The position numbers were made by a program, and so were the translations under genes. Below are positions 26,621 to 38,335 of a stretch of DNA of 64,000 nucleotides, piece after piece. The stretch's first letter is position 1. Each line of letters opens with the position of its first letter. A model generated the notes under the pieces. The model saw only the letters and a program-made list of their open reading frames with translations, had not been told where the DNA came from and ran no database searches. Origin of the DNA: Acanthacorydalis orientalis (Eukaryota > Arthropoda > Insecta > Megaloptera > Corydalidae); contig CM068321.1 in NCBI GenBank assembly GCA_034766995.1, positions 16,714,026 to 16,778,025 on the forward strand, given 5' to 3'.

Positions 26621-26858
26621 TTGTTTTGGTAGTTTTTGCCTATTTATCTATTTAGAACAAGTGTATTTTTCTTTTCTGCCAATCACATTCATAACGGCTT
26701 TAATTTTTAGATTTAAATAAATCAGTTTAAATAAACCAGTTACAAATTTAATCCAATAGGACCAAAACCTTAACCAGTTATCTAGATATATCTAAAGAGA
26801 CCATACGTACTAAAACTAGTAATAGAAAATATACACTTAACTGTTTATCTTTTACTAT

Positions 26859-26932
<74 letters not shown>

Positions 26933-26959
26933 CATGTGTATATATATATATATATATAA
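26859..26959. repeat. (TA)n microsatellite
   Basis: About 35 TA repeats, CATACATGTG, then about 9 more. Confidence 0.95.
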
Positions 26960-27127
26960 GCAGAAAAGTAAAGAGAGACTTAAAAAAGGAAGTTATCACT
27001 TATATTTATTATTTATCTTAGCAGCAGGATAAATTTCAGTGTAGCACGTCATTTAATTGAACATTTTTCAGAGAGTATGTAATACATAAAAAATTAAATG
27101 ATTTTCTAATTATTAGAAAGAAGTTAA

Positions 27128-27130
<3 letters not shown>

Positions 27131-27174
<44 letters not shown>
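27131..27174. repeat. (TA)n microsatellite
   Basis: About 21 TA repeats, about 55 bp left of a perfect hairpin. Confidence 0.95.
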
Positions 27175-27177
<3 letters not shown>

Positions 27178-27229
27178 AATTTGAATTAGTCTACATCTAA
27201 TAAATCGAACTCAAAGAGAGCCATTACAA

Positions 27230-27262
27230 GTTACAGTTATATTATTATAATATAACTGTAAC
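27230..27262. repeat. Perfect 14-bp hairpin
   Basis: GTTACAGTTATATT and its exact reverse complement flank a 5-nt loop, ATTAT, about 55 bp to the right of a (TA)n tract. Role unknown. Confidence 0.6.
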
Positions 27263-27699
27263 GTTAAATTAGTTGCCCTTATTTAGTGCCCTTTATTTGG
27301 GTTTCAAAGTAAATTTACAATAAATATTATTAATTAAATTGGTACGAATTAAATAGAATACTTAACATTTTAGATACTGGAAACATTCTAAATACTCTTA
27401 ATAAGAAATAAATAATAACCTAACAGTCATATATTTTTTTCCGAATTGTAATACTTATCCTTTGCCAAAAAATGTTATTGGTGTTTTTTTCATTCATAGT
27501 AAAGAAAAAATTATTCCAATAGCAAATTTATGAATTTTCTTATCAAATAGTTAGTGATATACAGTTTCTTAAAAAGAAACATTAAAAAATGTTAAATATG
27601 ATTGGTTACTAGAAACACTTTTATGATTGTCTCTATATGACGTTTGTTTAATACTTGTTTTTAATTTGTCGTTGAAATTTCTGACTTTGAACTTCGTGT

Positions 27700-28065
27700 A
27701 AAACAGTGCTGTGACGATTTTATGTCTGATCGTACTGGCATTGCGGTCGACGCCAGCTTAGCTTGTGGCTTAGCAGGGTGCAGCCACTCTAATCCAGACT
27801 ACAACCGCATCGGGTTAAACTAGTACCGACAAGTTGGTTTTCGTATCTAAACCAGATCGGACGCAGTTGACGTAAAATACGTTCGTAAAGCAATATAAAC
27901 GTAACACAAGTATGTGGTTTCAACGTTCACTCGGACCCAAGTTCGAATACCGCGCTTCGTATACGTGCGGTAAAAGTTGTTCGCGCTCGCATATACAGTA
28001 GGATTGCCGGTCTATATCTTTCTTGCTAATGAATATAAATTGAATCTATGCTGTTCGGGAGACGA
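27700..28065. promoter_or_regulatory. GC-richer block about 1.1 kb from exon 2, in intron 2
   Basis: About 350 bp of GC-richer DNA with TAATCC (Otx-type core) at 27790-27795 and CGTATACGTGCGG near 27958. No open frame. Its closeness to otp exon 2 makes an intronic enhancer plausible. Confidence 0.35.
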
Positions 28066-29154
28066 GCTTGTTGGTTTCAATGTATTTGCAAGTTTCAATG
28101 TGTCATTGTTTTCCGAATTAGTTGGATGGTTGGCTTTCGATATATTTGAATTTTGATGTGCATGTATATTTGAAATGAATCCATTAATCATTTTTGTCGA
28201 AAATTATTGATTAGCGAGGTATAAAATGAATGAATACAAAATTATAAAAGATTTTTCTATTTACTTGCATCTACATATTGTACTATAAGTTTGAAACCTA
28301 ACTAAATGTAAAAATGTAATTTCTATTCTGTTCTTTTGCGTTAGCTAAACATGTTACACATGAATATTTTTATTAATTTTTTAGAGAGTCATCATTCGAA
28401 TGAAAAAAATTATAACTACAGAATAATATCTAAAATATTCGTTTTTGGTCCTTTTCTGTATAAATTTTATTCTTTTTTAGTTTCAGTTATTGAAACTTAA
28501 TAGTTTTAAAAGGCATTTTTTTTATAAAATTTTCTTTCAGTTTTTTTCTTTCCATTTATCAACGTATAATAAATGCAGTCATTTTTTTAAACATTTTTAT
28601 GGTACTAGGTTTGTAATTTAGATTTTTAAAGAGTTATATTTATTTTGATTCTTTAAATAACGAAATATATTATAAATTATAATATAAGATCTGATGTATA
28701 TGTAGCGACTTTAACATATGAGTATAAGTGTGATTTGAATTGTTTTTTTTCTGTTTTGAGATGCGTTTTTTTAATTTCCATAGTTTAATACGTTTTAATT
28801 ACAAAGATAATACTTAAATTAAAAAATACACCATATTTGAAATAAGTATCTCTACTGATTTATATAAACTCTGAATTATTCGATGTTTAATAATATTTTA
28901 TGAAGTAAATTAAAATAGATCATTAATCTGCATTATTTTTCCGTTTATTATAATTAAAACTATGTGTTAAAGATATTAGTATTTAACATATGTTAATTTT
29001 ATTTTATTATTCCATGTCGTAATAAAATAGGGAAGTAAGTTGTCAAGAGTAAATAGTCATATAATAGATTGAATATAGGATTAAAATGTAAGAAAATGTT
29101 TGCAATGGTTAATTCAATAAGGGATATTTATTATGATTTCAGATTCGAACTAAC

Positions 29155-29519
29155 CTGTACTCTGGACTCTGTGAGCCCGATCCTCATAGCAATTTCTTCG
29201 CGCATAAATATGTCTGGATAGTGCGTCTTCGAGAAGCATCTCTCGAGTTCATTGAGTTGCGCAGGCGTGAACCTTGTCCTGTGTCGTTTCTGCTTGGTCG
29301 GTTTGTCGCCGTCCGAATTGCCCATGCTGCCGCTACCACCACCGCCCCCGTGGGATGGGTCTCCGCCGCCACCCCCGCACAGTGAGCTCGGCACGTGTAC
29401 CCCTCGACCGCCGCCGCCTGCTCCACCGCCGCCGACGCCCTGGTGAAGCGCCGTCGCGTGATCCAACGATTTGAGATCATTGTGATGGCGTTTCAGGTCG
29501 TCGCATATGTCTTTTGTGC
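29155..29519 (-). CDS. otp: Orthopedia homeobox gene, coding exon 2 (homeodomain residues 1-46)
   Basis: Otp is a nuclear paired-like homeodomain transcription factor that specifies neurosecretory and other neurons (family knowledge). The exon is 365 nt: two bases completing a glycine codon, then 121 codons. It starts [14 protein letters not shown], passes through a glycine-rich linker (about residues 48-82 of the joined protein) and enters the homeodomain at residue 96 with [20 protein letters not shown]. Arg5 and Phe8 of the homeodomain are present. The acceptor reads TTCCAG at 29525-29520. The donor is CAG|GTTAGT, with GT at 29154-29153, directly after RVQ; this Q46/V47 intron position is common in paired-like homeodomains. 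Translation past the donor gives VSSNLKS rather than the expected VWFQNRR, which supports splicing there. The joined partial protein is 141 residues. W48, F49, residue 50 and N51 lie on a later exon outside the window. Confidence 0.96.
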
Positions 29520-29759
29520 CTGGAACATAAAATACATACACACTTTTGTAAATATCGGAATGTTTTTAGTTATATCTGGAACCAATAACCATTATATTGA
29601 AGAAATTCATACTTGTTAATGTGTATATTATTAAATAACTTTTAGAAAACAGAATCGTGTCTGGTATATATTACATTATTATTATCATCAATATGAAATA
29701 ATTTTTCTGATACATTACAATCTATAAATAACATTAAAAGTACTATTTTCACAAAAAAA

Positions 29760-30240
29760 ATATTTCGATCTACGGTCCACAGACTAACGTTTACGTTTTC
29801 GAACCACTGTTGAGTACTAAAATCGCATCAAGAAGCAGTCATATTTGTTTATGATCGTTGACGTTAAAATCATTTTATCGTCGATTTTATCAAATTCAAA
29901 AAGCTGTTGCGCCGGTTCTAAACGCGTGATTGTGAAATTAGTCGCCCCTTTGAAGTCAATGGGCTTGACATTGAAACACCTAATAGTAAAAAAATACCCC
30001 CCTCCAAAATAAACAAAGATTGTAATCTTTTGATTTTAGATGAAAATTTTTCAAAAATCGTTCGTTATTTTCGTCTGAATGGGCTTCTGAGGATCCATAG
30101 GTTAATGTTATCTGTTTGAATCGTCTGTGAAGTCTAAGATTATATTGAAAAGAATACAAATACATTTGGCGCCACCAGCTAATATCTACCAATCGTAGAA
30201 TTTAGTAAAGTTAATAATTGTTGCGACAGACATGTACGCG
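29760..30240. promoter_or_regulatory. GC-richer intron 1 sequence upstream of exon 2
   Basis: A moderately GC-richer stretch, best at 29900-29980 (TTGCGCCGGTTCTAAACGCG, TCGCCCCTTTGAAG). The overlapping 70-codon minus-strand open frame has no family features. Candidate regulatory sequence near the exon. Confidence 0.25.
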
Positions 30241-31615
30241 ATTCTCGTAATTGATAAACATTCTTAATTTCAAAGGAACGTGTTGATAATTCTTGAAATA
30301 TTTAATGTTCTCTTTGATATCTTTTCTAATTTTTCTTCCAAATTTGTACATTAAAACATTTCAAAACTTTTTGTATATGTACGTTTCAGAATTTCATATA
30401 TTTTAAACTTTCAATAGTTCACACACATACATAGACACGCATGAGGTCTAAAATTTTATATATTTCATTTATTCAAATAGATTTAAACCTATTTTTAATA
30501 ATTAAATGAGATAATTTTACTATATTTTTAATAATTAATAATTAAGATAGTTATATTTTAAATATTTCTTAATATATGTATGTTTATATATATATAATTA
30601 CAGTTAAACTATAAATTTATTATCAATCACATAAACTTAATTGAGTGTATAAAACTTCATCTAACTTACATTGTTCCATATAAAGAACACCTACATTAAA
30701 AATAGAAAGAAATGAACTTAGAAAGAGCACTTAAAGTCACATTCTCCATACAATATTTCATATCACTTCTCTTCAGACTCATAAAACCAATTCTACACAC
30801 TCACCTGCCCACCAAAGAAGTGAGTACGTTCATAAAGGTAAGTACAAGTTTATAAGGTATACATACTTACACTTATGTATTAATACAGCGTGTCAGACAT
30901 TTTTTTTCACCACTATGGTGCTAATAATCTCGACTTGCTACTGTGCACAGCGCATTTAAGATAAATATCAATACAACGCCAGTAATCGCACTTACAGCTT
31001 CATGCAATATTTATAATGACATGTACATGTCAAAATGAATAAATACTTATTTACTGTTACTTATTTCAATATTTATGAATATGTCTCTATTGTTCAAATT
31101 TACACATTCGAGCGAGAACAAAATTAGTCTCTATTTTATTTCGATATCAATTATTAATGTATTCAAATTTGGTTCATTTGTAAAAAAATAAGAAAATTTA
31201 AATTTATGTGAATATAAGAAAAAGGAAGAATATTTTTTATAAAATAGACACTTTCTGCTATTATAGATATTAATAAATTAATTATTTATTGAAAGGACAA
31301 TAATCCTAACTGATTTGATTTTTATAATGGAATTTGTTACTCATTGAAAATATATATTCACTTAATGGTTTCACATGAATCTTATAAAAAACATAAATTT
31401 CTTTTTCCATGTGCTTTCGTTTATCTGGACAAAAGTAAAGAAATAGTGATGCACAAATAAAACATTTTAAATAAGTTGAAACTACAGGTAAATTATATGT
31501 TAGCTATAGGAATACAAAAAATTATTAACACATTAAATTTATGCATATGGCAGTATATATTTTATTATTTTTTTTAATACGGTTCCACTTATCTCTAAAC
31601 AAGAAATTCAAAAAG

Positions 31616-32185
31616 TAGCCTTATACTAATAATTTTTTTTGTATTTTATAAATTCATATATCTGATAGCCTATTTTATTTAAAATTAAATGACATTTTGT
31701 TGTATTATATAATAATTGGCCGTTTCGACTAATCGCGAAAAAATCACCGGCATGTGTAGAAATAAAGAATTACGTTATGTTCAAACGTTGAGATATTCAA
31801 TCAATAGCCCCAAACTACAAATTTTTATTCAGTGTGTTTAAATGTTTATATCGGATAGTTTATTTTATAAAGATTTGAGTAGTTTTCTGTTGTATTTCAT
31901 AACAACAGACCTTTCGACTTATCGGGGAAAAACCACCTGTATGTTGTGTACAAATTGAATATTTGTACTAGGTTCAAACGTCAAGAAATTCAAATAAGGG
32001 CTTTAGACCACTGTCTTTTTCTCTGTAAATTCTTGTGACTTTTTGATAGCAACTTTCATTTTCATTCGAGTGGCATATTTTTGATGTTTATAGTAATGGA
32101 TCCTTTCTATTTTTCAAGCAAAAATCTCTGGCATCTTGTTTAAAAATTAAACAATTTTCCTATGTTCAAACGTTGCAGTAAAGAT
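31616..32185. repeat. Diverged tandem array, about three units of ~190 bp
   Basis: Three consecutive units begin near 31616, 31805 and 31995. Shared landmarks recur in the same order: a TAGCC or GGGC start, then a segment like TTTATATCGGATAGTT or CTTTTTGATAGC, then TTTCGAC(T/A)(T/A)ATCG, CACC(G/T)G(C/T)AT, and (A/G)TTCAAACGT near the end. The first two units are closest; the third has lost the TTTCGAC landmark but keeps CTGGCAT and TATGTTCAAACGTTG. Partial echoes lie at about 31417 and 31583 on the left and at 32428-32460 on the right. No coding potential is visible. It could be an old satellite-like expansion or the internal repeats of a decayed transposon. Confidence 0.6.
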
Positions 32186-33218
32186 ATAAATATAATTAAT
32201 TTTTCTGGTGAGTATAATTTCGATTAAAAGTACTAGTTGAAATCATTTCTTTGGATGATTGGAAAGTAACAATTTAGTTCATTAAAAAAACAATTCGTTT
32301 AAAACTTTTAAAGATTTTCTTATACATATGAAAGTAAATATTTATGAACTCAAATAATAATATCTGGCAGTAAAATGTATCAATTTTTGTACAATACAAA
32401 GAGATTTACTATGATTATTAATGTGTTTTCGAGTTATCAGGCGAAAGCTGCTGACATTTAGTGCTGACGTAGTTAGTTTCTGCTATTTTCAAAAATAGGC
32501 CAATTAAACATTTTGCATAAAGCGTATCATTGAATATCGAAAGGTATAGAATAGAATTTCGAGCAATTATATGACTATTCACTTTGTCCATATTATATAC
32601 ACTTATATAATAGAAAATAAAATAATGATATGTGATAATCCTATTTAATGTCCATTTAAACCATTATGAAACAAATAGTAAATATTAAAAAAAATAAACG
32701 CAAATAACTATATTTAGATATATTTCCATAGATTAGATTAATTAAAAAATGATATTAATTCAAATCATGCGAAAAAATATTAATATATCATTAAATGAAT
32801 ATTACTACAGAAACATAAAAAAATATATTTTAGAATTTTTTTAAAATCTAATTCATATTTTCATTTAAGACTTTGCAAGCAGGAATTAGGTAATACTTTT
32901 CTGAAGATCCTATTCACCCTTAGAAGTACAAGTTTCTTTACAAATTTAGAAAAATTGAGAAAATAAGTAGATTAATCAAGGAATTTTGGATCGATATTAT
33001 TGATATGAAAAGTAAATGACGAGTAAATGTATTTTTAATATTTGAAAGCAGATTTGTAATTTATTATTATTTATTGTTATATTTAAAAAAAAACTTATTT
33101 CAACTAAATGCAAGTAACATTTCAGCAGATTTAATAAACTAGTACGAAAAATTTGAAAAATTTGAAAAATTTTCTTATTTTTTCTAAATTCATAAAATAA
33201 TTAATAACTAAAAAGAAA

Positions 33219-33252
33219 TTTTATAATATATATATAATATATATATATATAT
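33219..33252. repeat. (TA)n microsatellite
   Basis: Short TA repeat with one TAAT interruption. Confidence 0.9.
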
Positions 33253-33681
33253 TTCATATATTCATCTCGGGTGCTTGTATTTATGTATTTTAGTGTATTT
33301 AAAACGGAAAACTGGCATTATATTGTAATAACAGCGAACACATAACAATTCTGTAGCAGAAACGTTATATCGTTTTAATCCTACAGGATTATAAAACCTC
33401 ATAGTTTCCCCTAAATATTAATTACAGCGTAGTCTTATTGCAAAGTCGTGTGGCAATAAGATATTTTACTGTGGCAGATGATATTAACGTTCCACATAAT
33501 TAAAAATATTTTGAATACGATTATAAATTAATGCGTGTGTAAACTTGTTAATAAATTACTATTCGTTATAAGATGTCTCTTTTATTTATCGTCATTATAA
33601 TAAAGTGAAAAGAAAAGTAATAACAAATTAGCATATGATAACAAAAAATTATATTAATAAATAGTAGATACTTATCAGTCG

Positions 33682-33684
33682 ATA

Positions 33685-33769
<85 letters not shown>

Positions 33770-33782
33770 CATATATACATAC

Positions 33783-33815
<33 letters not shown>

Positions 33816-33824
33816 CATATATAC

Positions 33825-33897
<73 letters not shown>

Positions 33898-34018
33898 TAT
33901 ATATATATACACACACACATATATATATATATATACACACACATATGTATATATATACACATATATACACATATATATACATATATATACATATATATAT
34001 ACACATATATACATATAT
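33682..34018. repeat. Large (TA)n/(TACA)n/(CA)n composite array
   Basis: The longest simple-repeat array in the window, about 340 bp. TA repeats dominate on the left, with TATACATA periods and CACACA inserts on the right. It abuts the (ATG)n tail of the LINE. Confidence 0.95.
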
Positions 34019-36438
34019 ATCATCATCATCATCATCATCTTCAGCCCCTGTCAATCCACTGCTGGATAAAGGCCTCTTCCATGACTTTCCATTTTGTTCG
34101 ATTCAGTGCCTCTCTTTTCCACAGTTTTCCAATAAAGTTTCTAATATCCTTATCCCATCTGTTCATTGGTCTCTTTCTCGGTCTTTTCATATTCCTTGGT
34201 TCCCAGTCAATAATTTCTCTTGTCCATCGGTTGTCTTCTCTTCTTGCGACATGTCCCGCCCATTTCCATTTCAGACTCTTTACTCTTCTTATTATATCTG
34301 TGACTCCTGTTTGTTTTCGTATCCATTCTATTCTCTTTCTATCTCTTCTTGTTATTCCCAACATGCATCTTTCCATACTTCGTTGTGTTGTTTGGAGTCT
34401 TTGAACTATTTTGGCGTTAAGCACCCATGTTTCACTGCCGTAGGTAAGGACCGGTAGTATACACTGATCGAATACTTTTTTCTTTAAACAGAGTGGGATT
34501 GTTGATTTAAATATTGAGGCGTTTCGTCCGAAAGAGCTCCATCCCATTTTTATTCTCCTATTTACTTCTTCCGTGAATGATCCATCTCTGTTGATAAGCT
34601 GGCCTAGATAAACATATTTCGTGACTTCTTCTATTTCCGTTCCTTTTATTTCAATTTTCTTCGGACATACAAACGCATTGAACAGTACTTTTGTCTTTGT
34701 ATGATTCATGTTGAGGCCGATTTTTTGACTGGCATCGTTTAGTTCTTCTATTCTCTTTTGCAACTCTTCCGGAGTATTTGCGAAAATAACTATATCATCG
34801 GCAAACCGGAGATGGCTTAATCTTTCGCCCTTTATCTCGATTCCTTTGTCCTCCCAGTCGAGCGATTTGAATACTTCTTCTAAGGCCGCAGTAAACAATT
34901 TCGGAGAAATTGCATCTCCCTGTCTTACACCTTTCTCGATTTTTATCTTTCTTGTTTCTTCATGTAGTTTCACTGACATCGTTGCTTTTTTATAGATGTT
35001 ATCTAGCAGCTCGATATATGTGCCCTCTATGCCCTGGTTCTTCAGTGCAGATATTACCGACAAGGTGGTGATGGAGTCAAAAGCCTTCTCGTAGTCTATA
35101 AATCCAAGACACACTGGTATTTGGTATTCATTTGATCGGCTTATTACTTCTCTCACTACTTGAATATGATCCATTGTACTAAATCCGGTTCTAAATCCTG
35201 CTTGTTCCCTTGGTTGGGCGAAATCTAGTTGCACTTGTAGACGTTTCGAAATTATTTTAGTAAAGATCTTATATATCGTAGGTAGTAAACTAATCGGCCG
35301 ATAATTCTTCAAATCTTCTTTATCTCCTTTCTTGTGTAGAAGAATTACGTTGGCTTCATTCCATTTATCTGGGATAGTTCTTTTTTCTATACAAGCAGTG
35401 AATATATCAGCGAGAACTTTTTCTGTTTTTTCTCCTACTAACTTGAAAATTTCTGCTATTAACCCATCATTTCCGGCTGCTCTTCCATTTTTCATATTCT
35501 TTATTGCATATGTAACCTCTTCCGGTAGCACGGGTGGGACACCTTGGTTTGTATGTTTTCTATTCTCGTTTTCTTTGTTACATGTATTTTTGTATAGGTC
35601 TGTGTAGAATTCTTCTACTCTTTTAATGATTTCCTTTTTGTTGGAAATTCTGCTCCCATCATCTAATTTCAAGGCAGTTATATGTTCTTTGCCAATCGTT
35701 AAGCTCTGTTTCATTTTTCGGTAGCTTTTATTTTCTTCAATAGTCTTCTTAATTAGTTCATTGTTGTACTTTCGAATGTCTTCTCTAATACACTTCCTCA
35801 CTGTTTTGCCAAGTTCGATGTATTCGATTCGGTCTTTCACATTATCTGTTAGTTTTATTTCTCTTCTCTTCTTCATTAGACATTTAGTGTTTTCTGATAT
35901 TTTCTTATTTGATTTTATTTTAAGGATTCCTCCTATTTCTTGCGCGGATTCTTTGATAATTTCAACCACTTTTTCTTCTACATTCGCATCTGCATTCTCC
36001 AATATGTCAAAACGGTTTTTTAATTCTATTTCAAATTCTACTTTTCTCTCTTCTAGAGTTTGAATATTAATTGTCTTCCTCGGAGTCTTGAAAAGTTTTC
36101 TTCTTTCCAGTCTTGAATTTATGCGTATTTTGCTTCTTACCATCCGATGATCGCTCCCGGCATTAAATCTATTTAATACGGAACAATCTTCCACAATTGA
36201 TTTTTTATTTACCAGGATGTAGTCTATTTCGTTTTTGATGTTATTGGGACCTTTCCATGTCCATTTCCTTTTGATATTTTTCTTGAAAAAGGAGTTCATT
36301 ACATATAAACTTGTGCTCTCTGCAAAATCAATTAGTCGATTTCCTCTTTCGTTCCTTGTTCCAAAGCCAAATTTTCCAACTACATTATCGTTTTCTTGCC
36401 TTTCTCCGATCTTTGCGTTAAAGTCTCCCATTATAATT

Positions 36439-36442
<4 letters not shown>
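34019..36442 (-). mobile_element. RTE-type LINE, 5'-truncated, with (ATG)n tail
   Basis: A non-LTR retrotransposon copy of about 2.4 kb. It keeps the C-terminal part of the apurinic-type endonuclease, the full reverse transcriptase and the C-terminal region. The stop codon is followed almost at once by about six ATG repeats (34019-34040), the short simple-repeat tail typical of RTE-clade elements. The 5' end is cut inside the endonuclease, just before GDFNAKIG, and adjoins a (TA)n(GA)n tract; the 3' tail adjoins a (TA)n/(TACA)n tract. Insertion into a TA microsatellite would explain both borders and hide any target duplication. The copy lies in the sense orientation in otp intron 1. Confidence 0.88.
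34041..36431 (-). CDS. LINE endonuclease (partial)-reverse transcriptase
   Basis: An uninterrupted 796-codon frame from the ATG of MGDFNAKIG to TGA. Residues 2-9 and the SDH motif at residues 93-95 belong to the endonuclease C-terminal half. NYRPISLLP starts at residue 376. Motif [11 protein letters not shown], has its catalytic Asp at residue 446. The FADD box is at 543-546 (34794-34805). The tail has the [13 protein letters not shown] and [10 protein letters not shown] segments seen in RTE-type proteins. RTE proteins usually have about 950-1000 residues, so roughly the first 150 are missing, including the N-terminal endonuclease active-site residues. The lack of any stop or frameshift suggests a young insertion. 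The open frame upstream of this ATG (to 36713) reads through microsatellite and flanking DNA and is not part of the element. The start is nominal. Confidence 0.88.
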   Translation of the reverse strand: MGDFNAKIGERQENDNVVGKFGFGTRNERGNRLIDFAESTSLYVMNSFFKKNIKRKWTWKGPNNIKNEIDYILVNKKSIVEDCSVLNRFNAGSDHRMVRSKIRINSRLERRKLFKTPRKTINIQTLEERKVEFEIELKNRFDILENADANVEEKVVEIIKESAQEIGGILKIKSNKKISENTKCLMKKRREIKLTDNVKDRIEYIELGKTVRKCIREDIRKYNNELIKKTIEENKSYRKMKQSLTIGKEHITALKLDDGSRISNKKEIIKRVEEFYTDLYKNTCNKENENRKHTNQGVPPVLPEEVTYAIKNMKNGRAAGNDGLIAEIFKLVGEKTEKVLADIFTACIEKRTIPDKWNEANVILLHKKGDKEDLKNYRPISLLPTIYKIFTKIISKRLQVQLDFAQPREQAGFRTGFSTMDHIQVVREVISRSNEYQIPVCLGFIDYEKAFDSITTLSVISALKNQGIEGTYIELLDNIYKKATMSVKLHEETRKIKIEKGVRQGDAISPKLFTAALEEVFKSLDWEDKGIEIKGERLSHLRFADDIVIFANTPEELQKRIEELNDASQKIGLNMNHTKTKVLFNAFVCPKKIEIKGTEIEEVTKYVYLGQLINRDGSFTEEVNRRIKMGWSSFGRNASIFKSTIPLCLKKKVFDQCILPVLTYGSETWVLNAKIVQRLQTTQRSMERCMLGITRRDRKRIEWIRKQTGVTDIIRRVKSLKWKWAGHVARREDNRWTREIIDWEPRNMKRPRKRPMNRWDKDIRNFIGKLWKREALNRTKWKVMEEAFIQQWIDRG

Positions 36443-36517
<75 letters not shown>
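36443..36517. repeat. (TA)n(GA)n microsatellite at LINE 5' border
   Basis: TA repeats (36443-36480) followed by GA repeats with one AAAG interruption. Marks the truncated 5' end of the LINE. Confidence 0.95.
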
Positions 36518-37964
36518 TGCACATATCGGTTAGAAAGAATACTTTTTTAATTCCTCTTAGAAATATAACTGTTTCGTTATTTTTGGGAAACATTCTAGGA
36601 TAATAAACACAAATTAAAAAATCAATATCAGGTGAAATATTGACTTTTATATATATAAACATAAAAAAAATACAATTGTGTTCCATTCCCGAAAAATTAG
36701 GGCTGCTGATCAATAAATTTAGGTATGAATCTGTGTTTTAGATTTAGGCACCAACTATGTGTAGACAATGATAACAATTTATTTCACTTTATCAAACTGA
36801 AAAAAACGAGAGTATTGTTCTTACTTTTACGATAAAAAAAATGTACTTTAGGAACACCGTTTTTCATAAATGACTAAATCATTCAATCATTTTAGGCTTC
36901 TTCGGCACTATTTATAAAATAATAATTATTAATCGGGTGTGGAATCATTGTACAAACAAAAGAACTATGTGTAGTAACTACATTTGCTTAAAGTAAACGA
37001 TTATTCTAACTCATTTTCTTGTAAAGGAATTAAGCTAAATTTTTATTAATTTATATTTTTTATTTCCTGATCATTTTTCCGTAATTATTTCTAGTATAAA
37101 TATATAAATTCCATTTTTATTAATAAAATAATAAAAAAGAAATTATAACCAATTTGATCATGTAGTTAGTATTATTTCTTTCCACCGAATGGTACATAAA
37201 TAAAATTTCCTATAGTTTAATCTAAAGAATATTTCATCACTTCGTATTAATTTATTCGTTCAATATGTTATTTTAAATTTATTCAAAATTAGAAATGTTC
37301 GATTGAAAAGATCTTAAAATTTCATATTATATTACCAACACCGACGATTTACTTAACAGCTGAAACTAGTTGCAACAGATTACTACTTAAATGACTCATC
37401 ACGTCCAAAATCAATAGGACAATAATTCTACTGGCAAATAAGTAAAGAAAAGGCATTTACAATATTAATTTTCATACTAAATAGAAGCATATAAAAACAT
37501 CATTAACGGCCAATTAAAAACACCAGCATTTGTCTTCATTTTAATATATTCTTTAACTTTGCTACATATTCGACCTTTTCTAGTTTGCATTTTTATATTT
37601 TAAGCATATAGCATAATCCAGATTCTACAACTATCATACTCTGTACGTTGAAAAAACGATTGCATTTTAAATGTAATTAAAAAGAAATACAGAAAAAAAA
37701 ACAATAATACTCGTAACTATTACATGAATGTTAGATGAAGAATTTTAAATTCATTCCGGCCATAACAATATAAAAATAGTCAAAAATAAACATATTCTTC
37801 AGAGGAAAAAACATTAAAAAATATAATTCTGAGAATTACTTTTAAATGCATATTAAAATATTCAAAGTGAATTTTCGATTTTTAGAAAGAGAGTTATTCG
37901 CTAAGTATCCATACTTTTTGAGGATAAAACATATACATACACATACAAATATATATTTACATTT

Positions 37965-37969
37965 ATTTA

Positions 37970-38017
<48 letters not shown>

Positions 38018-38030
38018 CATATATGTATGT
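37965..38030. repeat. (TA)n(TATG)n microsatellite
   Basis: TA repeats preceded by TATATGTG and followed by ACATATATGTATGTAT. Confidence 0.93.
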
Positions 38031-38266
38031 ATTTATTTTAAAAGTGATTTTGAAAAAATGACAAATAGAAAATTTATTTGCACTTTATTTGCATGTCATA
38101 TTAATATTTAAATACAGGCAATTTAAATTTGTAAATATTAAATAAGACATAGCACTAAAATGGCAGAATTACTTAAACTTTCTTAAAACACGTAAAATTT
38201 TAGCAGATATTTTCTCTTGTAGTACGAAAATATTGATTGCAAAATAATGTTATAAGAATAAGTTAG

Positions 38267-38268
<2 letters not shown>

Positions 38269-38330
<62 letters not shown>

Positions 38331-38335
38331 TATAC
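38269..38335. repeat. (TA)n microsatellite
   Basis: About 30 TA repeats with one TACA near the right end. Confidence 0.95.

Larger units (their letters stand above)
1..29154 (-). other. otp: otp intron 2 (5' part; longer than 29 kb)
   Basis: Everything left of exon 2 is read as intron 2 because no stretch encoding VWFQNRRAKW with a preceding acceptor was seen on the minus strand. The donor is GTTAGT at 29154. The region is AT-rich with some thirty (TA)n tracts, about ten GC-richer blocks, one palindromic MITE and several hairpins, listed separately. Between these features, for example 5.6-7.2, 13.0-14.4, 15.0-16.5, 19.1-19.8 and 28.1-29.1 kb, I see only AT-rich DNA with short chance open frames. 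Confidence 0.7.

Noticed and set aside
27700..27860. Possible tRNA or other structured RNA in the GC-rich block
   Set aside because: No acceptor stem, T-loop GTTCRA with matching arms, or A/B box pair could be placed.
29184..29619. Other-frame open frames over exon 2 on both strands (64-98 codons, Pro/Arg/Ala-rich)
   Set aside because: Shadows of the GC-rich glycine linker and homeodomain coding sequence.
33145..33176. AAATTTGAA tandem triplet
   Set aside because: Three short AT-rich copies, within expectation for slippage.
33566..34054. Three overlapping minus-strand frames of 109-162 codons, rich in Tyr, Ile, Met and Val
   Set aside because: Pure translation of the TA/TACA/CA array; not a protein.
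34081..36603. Plus-strand open frames of 91-170 codons within the LINE
   Set aside because: Antisense shadows of the reverse transcriptase frame.
36432..36713. N-terminal 94 residues of the long frame that includes the LINE
   Set aside because: They translate (TA)n, (GA)n and flanking DNA (runs of Ile-Tyr and Leu-Ser), not endonuclease sequence. The LINE part starts at about the ATG at 36431.
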